Positions 5,634-10,708 of a DNA stretch of 10,708 bases are shown in pieces; positions within the stretch are counted from its first letter, which is position 1; each line of letters starts with the position of its first letter. A model generated the notes under the pieces. That model was not told the origin of the DNA and did no database searches. It saw nothing but the letters and a program-made list of their open reading frames with translations. Both the position numbers and the translations under genes were made by a program. The DNA lies in assembly GCA_023230535.1 (NCBI GenBank), contig JALNXC010000017.1:1-10708 (forward strand), given 5' to 3'. The stretch comes from Alkaliphilus sp. (GTDB lineage: Bacteria > Bacillota > Clostridia > Peptostreptococcales > Natronincolaceae).

Positions 5634-7706
5634 CTATTTATCTTCTTCTTTTGCAGCCTCTATCACTTTTTCGCTGATTATCTGAGGCGCTTCTTCATAC
5701 CTCGCAAATTCCATAGAGAAACTGCCCCTGGCCTGGGTCATGGATCTTAAATCGGTAGCATATTTAAACATCTCGGATTGCGGGGCCTCCGCAACCACTA
5801 ACTGCATTCCTTTAGGTTGCGGTTCCATACCTAAAATTTTGCCTCTGCGCTTACTTAAATCGCCCATCACATCGCCCATGTAGTCTTCGGGCACTATTAC
5901 CTCAACTTTTATAATGGGTTCCAACAGCACCGGATTAGCAGCCTCTACTCCTTTTTTAAATGCTATTGATGCCGCAATCTTGAATGCCATTTCCGAAGAA
6001 TCGACATCATGATAAGAACCGTCATACAATATTGCCCTTATATTGACTACGGGATATCCTGCAAGCACTCCCGATTCCAAACATTCCCTCAATCCTTTTT
6101 CTACTGCGGGTATATAGGATTTTGGAACCGAACCACCGAAAATTTCTTCTTTAAATTCGAATTCGGTAGATGCGGGTTCAAATCGGATTTTAACATCACC
6201 GTACTGTCCGTGTCCTCCGGATTGTTTTTTATGTCTTCCCTGAACATCGGATTTACCCTTGACGGTTTCACGATAAGGAACCTTAGGATCCCTGAGTTCG
6301 ACATCTACACCGAATTTATTTTTTAATTTACTTGTGATTATATTTACGTGAAGTTCCCCCTGCCCATAGATAAGTGTCTGTTTTACCTCCGGGTTTCTTT
6401 CAAAATAGAATGAAGGGTCTTCTTCCGCCAGACGTTGAAGTCCTGAGCTGATTTTTTCCTCATCACCCTTTGATTTAGGTTCGATGCTCAAAGCGAGCTG
6501 AGGTTTTATAAAATCTATACTGCTATACATGATGGGGTCGTTTATACTGCATAATGTATCCCCGGTGTTGGTATATTGAAGCTTGGCGATAGATACTATA
6601 TCCCCCGCAAATGCTTCTTCAATTTCAATCTGATTTTTTCCTCTCAATACAAACAGAGAACCAATCTTTTCTCGCTTATCTTTGTTTGTATTTAATACTT
6701 CTGTGTCCAATGTGAGTTTCCCGGATATAATTCTTAAAAGAGATATCTTGCCTACATAAGGGTCGACAATTGTTTTGAATACCTGTGCCGAAAAAGGTTC
6801 GTCAGGATCTAAGGTTCTTTCTATTACCTCATCTTTATCATGTGGATCATAGCCTTTATTTACCGGCATATCCATAGGCGACGGGGAATAGTCCACCAAC
6901 ATATCCAATAAGGAAAGGGCACCTATATTATTAGTAGAGGAACCGCATAAAACAGGAACTATATCTCCACCTAAGATGCCTTTTCTCAAACCTTCTTGGA
7001 TTTCCTGTTCGGTAAAGGCCTCACCTTCGAAATATTTTTCTAACAGGGCTTCATCGCTCTCAGCAACAGATTCCAGCAGCATCTCACGAATTGGATTTAC
7101 CTGTTCCATCAAATTTTCCGGTATGAGTTTTTCCGAATAGCCTTTCCCATCATATTCTTCAGCAACCATCTTGACAATATTTATACCGCCTATAAAATTT
7201 TCATTTTCGCCTAATGGAATCTGAAATGGAGTGATTTTATTGCCGAATTTCTCTTTCAGATCATTCAATACTTTATCAAAATCAATATTTTCACGATCCA
7301 TTTTATTGATAAAAATAAATGTAGGTTTCTCTCTATCCGTAACAAAATCCCATGATTTTTCCGTACCTACTTCTACACCGTTTGAAGCATCTACCAAAAT
7401 GACCGCTCCATCCGCAGCTTTGAGGGCACTCTGCACTTCACCTATAAAGTCAAAATATCCCGGTGTATCTAAAATATTGATTTTATGCTCTTGCCATTCT
7501 ACAGGAATCAAAGATGTACCGATCGATATTCCTCTTGTGGTTTCTTCTTTATCAAAATCTGAAACAGTATTTCCATCTTCAACTTTACCCATCCTATTGA
7601 TCAACTTAGTAGAAAATAAAATGGCTTCTGTCAATGCTGTTTTGCCGGAACCTCCATGGCCTAAAAAAGCAATGTTTCTGATGTGTTTCGCTTCATATAT
7701 TTTCAT
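5634..7706 (-). CDS. Elongation factor G-like GTPase, EF-G2 subfamily (fusA paralogue)
   Basis: A 690-residue translational GTPase with full EF-G architecture: G domain, domain II, then III-V. GTPase motifs are G1 GHGGSGKT (16-23), switch I RGISI (58-62), G3 DTPG (80-83) and G4 NKMD (134-137). Canonical EF-G has AHIDAGKTT in G1 and RGITI in switch I, so these variants place it in the EF-G2 group, represented by Thermus thermophilus EF-G-2, rather than in the main translocase. A domain IV stretch KKQSGGHGQYGD is typical of the EF-G family. Its job in this group is poorly defined; it may translocate under special conditions. It stands alone, not in the str operon with rpsL, rpsG and tuf. ATG 7706 follows a perfect AGGAGG (7713-7718) with 6-nt spacing. 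The symbol is left blank because the housekeeping fusA is probably elsewhere. Confidence 0.9.
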   Translation of the reverse strand: MKIYEAKHIRNIAFLGHGGSGKTALTEAILFSTKLINRMGKVEDGNTVSDFDKEETTRGISIGTSLIPVEWQEHKINILDTPGYFDFIGEVQSALKAADGAVILVDASNGVEVGTEKSWDFVTDREKPTFIFINKMDRENIDFDKVLNDLKEKFGNKITPFQIPLGENENFIGGINIVKMVAEEYDGKGYSEKLIPENLMEQVNPIREMLLESVAESDEALLEKYFEGEAFTEQEIQEGLRKGILGGDIVPVLCGSSTNNIGALSLLDMLVDYSPSPMDMPVNKGYDPHDKDEVIERTLDPDEPFSAQVFKTIVDPYVGKISLLRIISGKLTLDTEVLNTNKDKREKIGSLFVLRGKNQIEIEEAFAGDIVSIAKLQYTNTGDTLCSINDPIMYSSIDFIKPQLALSIEPKSKGDEEKISSGLQRLAEEDPSFYFERNPEVKQTLIYGQGELHVNIITSKLKNKFGVDVELRDPKVPYRETVKGKSDVQGRHKKQSGGHGQYGDVKIRFEPASTEFEFKEEIFGGSVPKSYIPAVEKGLRECLESGVLAGYPVVNIRAILYDGSYHDVDSSEMAFKIAASIAFKKGVEAANPVLLEPIIKVEVIVPEDYMGDVMGDLSKRRGKILGMEPQPKGMQLVVAEAPQSEMFKYATDLRSMTQARGSFSMEFARYEEAPQIISEKVIEAAKEEDK

Positions 7707-7751
7707 GCCTTTCCTCCTCGCTATTTATGCAATTGATTTTTGGATTGTTAA

Positions 7752-7765
7752 ATAGAATATTCTAT
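7752..7765. promoter_or_regulatory. 14-bp perfect palindrome upstream of the EF-G2 gene
   Basis: ATAGAATATTCTAT is its own reverse complement over all 14 bases, with its centre 52 bp upstream of the EF-G2 start codon. The minus strand within it reads TAGAAT, a passable -10, so it may overlap a proximal promoter. It is a candidate operator; no regulator family is recognised. Confidence 0.4.
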
Positions 7766-7842
7766 ATATCCGATAAAAATCCTTTTTTATTTTTCGGAAA
7801 TTTTCTGATTTACATTAATTACAAAGATAACTGTTAAAAAAC

Positions 7843-7888
7843 ACATAATTTGTTATGTATATCATATATAATATTGGAAATAAAGCAA
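7843..7888 (-). promoter_or_regulatory. Candidate EF-G2 gene promoter with start-site dyad
   Basis: On the minus strand TTGCTT (complement of 7883-7888) is 16 bp from TATGAT (complement of 7861-7866). Transcription would begin near 7854, inside the dyad ACATAA (7843-7848) / TTATGT (7853-7858) with a 4-bp centre. This would give a leader of about 150 nt, and an alternative promoter at the 7752-7765 palindrome is possible. Confidence 0.4.
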
Positions 7889-7907
7889 TTTAATATACCT
7901 ACATTTA

Positions 7908-7916
7908 TGTTACAAT
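7908..7916 (+). promoter_or_regulatory. radA promoter, extended -10
   Basis: TGTTACAAT (7908-7916) is an extended -10 element (TG, one base, TACAAT) 34 nt before the radA ATG. The -35 zone (around 7888-7894) has no good match, as often with extended -10 promoters, and it abuts the -35 of the divergent minus-strand promoter candidate. Confidence 0.55.
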
Positions 7917-7950
7917 ATAGAGAGAAAGCGAGTATAGGACGGGTGATTAA

Positions 7951-9312
7951 ATGTCAAAAATTAAAAGCAAATTTGTCTGCCGGGAATGCGGATATGAAAG
8001 TATCAGATGGTTGGGGAAATGTCCCGGATGCGGCAGTTGGAACAGCATGGAAGAAGAATTGATAGGCGGCAAAAGAGAATTTGGGAGATCATCTACAATA
8101 ATCAGCCAATCCAAACCCCAGCCCATCAAAGATGTTAAATCCGGTGCATATGAAAGGTATGATACCGGCATCGGCGAATTGAACAGGGTGCTCGGCGGGG
8201 GGCTGGTAAAAGGTTCTTTAATTTTGGTGTCGGGAGAGCCGGGAATAGGGAAATCTACATTGATCCTACAAGCAGGCAGTGCTGTCGCGGACAGATACGG
8301 AAAAACCCTTTATGTATCCGGTGAGGAATCCGAGGAGCAGATAAAAATGAGGGGGGAGAGGCTGAACTCTCTTTCAGATAATTTATATATAGTCTCAGAA
8401 ACGAATGTGGATGTCATCGAGAAGTATATAGAGGAGTACGAACCCGTATTTGTCATCATAGATTCCATACAGGCATTGTTTAAGGAAGATTTATCATCGG
8501 CACCCGGAAGTGTTTCGCAGGTAAAGGAATGTTCCAATAATCTTATGAGAATCGGCAAATTCAAAAACATCCCTATGTTTATAGTTGCCCATGTCACAAA
8601 GCAGGGGGAACTGGCAGGGCCCAGGGTCCTGGAACATATGGTTGATACCGTGTTGCATTTTGAAGGGGAGAGAACCCAGGAATTCAGGATATTGAGAGCA
8701 TTAAAAAATCGATTTGGAACCACCAGTGAAATAGGTGTATTTGAAATGAGGGAAGAGGGATTGATTGAAGTCGGCAACCCTTCTGCTATATTTTTAGAAT
8801 CATTAACCCCTGAGGCGGAAGGAGCTATTGTGGTTGCCACATTTGAAGGAACGAGACCGCTTTTAGTAGAGATACAGGCATTAGTGGCTCCGACAAATGC
8901 GGGTTTTCCGCGGCGTACTTCTATAGGGGTTGATTTAAATAGATTAAATTTGATTATTGCTGTTTTGGAAAAGAAAATAGGGCTTTCTTTGATGAATAAA
9001 GATATATATGTCAATGTGGTAGGAGGTTTAAGATTAGAGGGAACATCGGCAGATTTAGGGGTTGCTATGGCTATCTATTCCAGTATACGGGGCATACCCA
9101 TTCAATCAAAAGATATGATTGCTATGGGGGAGATCAGCCTGACGGGGGAATTAAGACCTGTCGGCCATCTGGATAAGATGGTAAGGGAAGCACATAAGAT
9201 GGGCTTTACAAAATGTATAATACCTCGAAAAAATAAATTTAAATTTGAAAAAAACAGTATGAAATATGAAGAGGTAAATACTTTAAAAGAGGCTTTAAAC
9301 CTATTGGCTTAA
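7951..9312 (+). CDS. radA: DNA repair protein RadA (RecA-like branch-migration ATPase)
   Basis: A 453-residue RecA-superfamily ATPase that acts on recombination intermediates. The N-terminal C4 zinc finger uses C10, C13, C24 and C27 (CREC, CPGC). Walker A is GEPGIGKST (95-103), the RadA-specific KNRFG motif is at 252-256, and a Lon-protease-like C-terminal domain follows (about 275-453, with FPRRTSIGVDLNR). All expected parts are intact and the length is standard. The ATG at 7951 is preceded by GGACGGGTGA (7937-7946), a moderate ribosome site. disA follows after 188 bp on the same strand. In Bacillus the pair sits in the ctsR-mcsAB-clpC operon; here a divergent EF-G2 gene and an apparent own promoter lie directly upstream. 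RadA has been reported to bind DisA and reduce c-di-AMP synthesis. Confidence 0.97.
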   Translation: MSKIKSKFVCRECGYESIRWLGKCPGCGSWNSMEEELIGGKREFGRSSTIISQSKPQPIKDVKSGAYERYDTGIGELNRVLGGGLVKGSLILVSGEPGIGKSTLILQAGSAVADRYGKTLYVSGEESEEQIKMRGERLNSLSDNLYIVSETNVDVIEKYIEEYEPVFVIIDSIQALFKEDLSSAPGSVSQVKECSNNLMRIGKFKNIPMFIVAHVTKQGELAGPRVLEHMVDTVLHFEGERTQEFRILRALKNRFGTTSEIGVFEMREEGLIEVGNPSAIFLESLTPEAEGAIVVATFEGTRPLLVEIQALVAPTNAGFPRRTSIGVDLNRLNLIIAVLEKKIGLSLMNKDIYVNVVGGLRLEGTSADLGVAMAIYSSIRGIPIQSKDMIAMGEISLTGELRPVGHLDKMVREAHKMGFTKCIIPRKNKFKFEKNSMKYEEVNTLKEALNLLA

Positions 9313-9316
9313 TATC

Positions 9317-9331
9317 CGGTGCCGGGCACCG
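9317..9331. repeat. GC-rich palindrome after radA
   Basis: CGGTGCCGGGCACCG has 7-bp perfect arms around one central base and starts 4 nt after the radA stop. No T tract follows, so it is not a standard terminator and radA transcripts may read into disA. The GGTGCC-GGCACC form resembles palindromes dispersed between genes in clostridial genomes; that link is from memory and unverified. CCGATG is repeated just beside it (9329-9334, 9339-9344). Confidence 0.45.
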
Positions 9332-9382
9332 ATGAAGTCCGATGGTGTAGTTATCATTCAAAACGAGCAGTATAAATGGTGT

Positions 9383-9448
9383 TTGCAGGGGTTCTGTTAT
9401 TTTTATTATAGAATAACCTAAAAAATAATGTTAAAATTAATATTAACA
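9383..9448 (+). promoter_or_regulatory. Tentative disA promoter region
   Basis: Within the 188-bp radA-disA spacer, TTGCAG (9383-9388) is 18 bp from TATAGA (9407-9412), a possible promoter. GTTATT (9396-9401) and AATAAC (9412-9417) form a weak stem over the same bases. TGTTAA (9429-9434) pairs with TTAACA (9443-9448). No strong consensus is present, so disA may depend partly on radA readthrough. Confidence 0.25.
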
Positions 9449-9500
9449 TAGTAGGACAGGTTTTAATTGTGGTCAACAGGTTGTAAGGAGGGCAAAACTT

Positions 9501-10577
9501 TTGAAAAGAACATTGGTTGAAGAAACTCAATTATTTGAGGCTATTAAAATGATAGCTCCGGGTACAAATTTAAGAGAAGGTTTAGAAAATGTGTTAAAGG
9601 CTATGACAGGGGCACTCATAGTTATTGGTTATAGTGATGCGGTAAAGGATATGATAGACGGTGGTTTTGCCATAAATGTAGATTTTACTCCGGCTTACCT
9701 TTATGAATTGTGTAAAATGGACGGGGCTATTATTCTGAGCAACGATTGTAAAAAAATTCTTTATGCCAATACTCAGATAATGACAGATGCATCAATCCCG
9801 TCGGCGGAAACGGGAGCGCGTCATAGAACAGCGGAAAGAGTCGCCAAATCAACGGGGCAGGTAGTTATTTCAATTTCACAGAGGCGTCATATTATAACCC
9901 TATATAGGGGAAATAGTAAATATATCGTTCAAGATACCAATAAGATTTTAACTAAGGCTAATCAGGCGATTCAGACCCTTGAAAAGTATAAATCCGTATT
10001 GGATCAGGCTACAATAAACTTGAGTGCTTTAGAATTTGAGGATTTGGTTACCGTATATGATGTAGCTACGGTGATACAAAGAACAGAGATGGTCATAAAG
10101 ATAGTTCGCGAGATAGAAAAATATATTTATGAATTGGGCAGCGAAGGCAGATTGGTGAGTATGCAGATGGAAGAATTAGTGGATAATGTAATTCAGGATG
10201 GTAAATATGTGATTATGGATTACAATATAAATCCCGAAGCTAAGTATGATGAAATACAGGAGATGCTGCACGGACTGTCCTCCGAAGAGTTGTTGGACCT
10301 GCCCTTAATATCAAAAATATTGGGGCGTGGTTCCGATGTAAGTGCGTTGGACATAACCGTATCTACAAAAGGATACAGAATATTAAACAAGATACCGCGG
10401 CTTCCTTTGGCGATAATAGAAAATTTATTGGAGGAGTTCTCTAATTTTCAAAAAATACTTAAAGCTTCTACGGAACAATTGGATGATGTGGAAGGTATAG
10501 GTGAGGTCAGGGCCAGGGCAATCAAAGATGGGTTGAGAAGGTTACAGGAACAGGTATTGCTGGACAGGCATATATAG
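9501..10577 (+). CDS. disA: DNA integrity scanning protein DisA, diadenylate cyclase
   Basis: Makes the second messenger c-di-AMP from two ATP and couples its synthesis to DNA state: octamers slide on DNA and branched structures inhibit the cyclase. The product has 358 residues, the usual DisA length. The N-terminal DAC domain (about 1-145) carries DGA (74-76) and GARHRTAE with RHR at 107-109, the nucleotide-binding motifs. A helical linker follows (about 150-290), then a C-terminal helix-hairpin-helix DNA-binding motif near 327-348 (VEGIGEVRARAI). The start is TTG 9501, fixed by a strong AAGGAGG (9485-9491) and by the conserved beginning of the protein. A TTG start may lower output, which would suit a signalling enzyme (inference). 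It lies 188 bp after radA, its functional partner. The stop is followed within 4 nt by a tandem repeat array. Confidence 0.97.
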   Translation: MKRTLVEETQLFEAIKMIAPGTNLREGLENVLKAMTGALIVIGYSDAVKDMIDGGFAINVDFTPAYLYELCKMDGAIILSNDCKKILYANTQIMTDASIPSAETGARHRTAERVAKSTGQVVISISQRRHIITLYRGNSKYIVQDTNKILTKANQAIQTLEKYKSVLDQATINLSALEFEDLVTVYDVATVIQRTEMVIKIVREIEKYIYELGSEGRLVSMQMEELVDNVIQDGKYVIMDYNINPEAKYDEIQEMLHGLSSEELLDLPLISKILGRGSDVSALDITVSTKGYRILNKIPRLPLAIIENLLEEFSNFQKILKASTEQLDDVEGIGEVRARAIKDGLRRLQEQVLLDRHI

Positions 10578-10580
10578 ATT

Positions 10581-10708
10581 GGGAAGTGAGAGGTGGGAAG
10601 TGAGAGGTGGGAAGTGAGAAGTGGGAAGTGAGAAGTGGGAAGTGAGAGGTGGGAAGTGGGAGGTGGGAAGTGGGAGGTGGGAAGTGGGAGGTGGGAAGTG
10701 AGAGGTGA
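10581..10708. repeat. 14-bp tandem repeat array, cut by the window end
   Basis: Nine full 14-bp units plus two bases, starting 4 nt after the disA stop and running off the window. Units 1, 2, 5 and 9 read GGGAAGTGAGAGGT, units 3 and 4 GGGAAGTGAGAAGT, and units 6, 7 and 8 GGGAAGTGGGAGGT. Each is two 7-mers fitting G[AG]GA[AG]GT. The plus strand has no C in the whole array. Units 6-9 place GGG every 7 bp (10651 to 10695). No reading frame or direct-repeat/spacer pattern suggests a gene or CRISPR. It may act on disA transcript ends or be a slippage-prone minisatellite. Confidence 0.9.

Noticed and set aside
7231..7755. Plus-strand open frame opposite the EF-G2 gene start
   Set aside because: It overlaps conserved GTPase motifs of the minus-strand gene and its protein shows no domain. 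The apparent start and end only mirror the other strand.
8310..9014. Long minus-strand open frame inside radA
   Set aside because: It is antisense to a fully conserved radA, is rich in serine and leucine from reverse reading, and has no family resemblance. It is a frame shadow.
10581..10708. CRISPR array
   Set aside because: The units are contiguous 14-mers with no unique spacers, and no cas genes are near.

Overview
The window looks like a chromosomal segment of a low-G+C Firmicute, most likely class Clostridia. The basis is AT-rich intergenic DNA, heavy use of AGA/AGG and ATA codons, strong purine-rich ribosome binding sites, a B12-dependent class II ribonucleotide reductase, and the firmicute pairs greA-lysS and radA-disA. 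The species cannot be named from the sequence alone. All seven proteins are intact.

Layout. Positions 1-272 are a gene-free, dyad-rich leader. It is followed by greA (273-749) and lysS (768-2246), an apparent operon for transcript cleavage by RNA polymerase and for lysyl-tRNA charging. A 286-bp spacer with overlapping hairpins and small repeats separates them from a thioredoxin-fold gene (2533-3048). A 120-bp spacer with a second three-arm hairpin set leads to nrdJ (3169-5523), a class II RNR with an N-terminal ATP cone. nrdJ converges on an EF-G2-type translational GTPase on the minus strand (5634-7706), and two terminators lie between them. From a shared 244-bp divergent promoter region, radA (7951-9312) runs to the right, followed by disA (9501-10577, TTG start). 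The window ends inside a 14-bp tandem repeat array (10581-10708).

How the genes work together. greA-lysS and the EF-G2 gene belong to transcription and translation upkeep. The thioredoxin-like protein and NrdJ form a plausible redox and dNTP-supply pair. RadA and DisA are a known DNA-integrity pair: RadA is a recombination-intermediate ATPase, and DisA is a DNA-scanning c-di-AMP synthase that RadA is reported to restrain.

No defence system, prophage, IS element, CRISPR array, tRNA or rRNA was found. The content is mostly housekeeping. The less ordinary parts are the terminal repeat array with G-quadruplex potential, the mutually exclusive hairpins in two successive spacers, GC-rich palindromes that resemble dispersed intergenic repeats, and dyads in the promoter regions.
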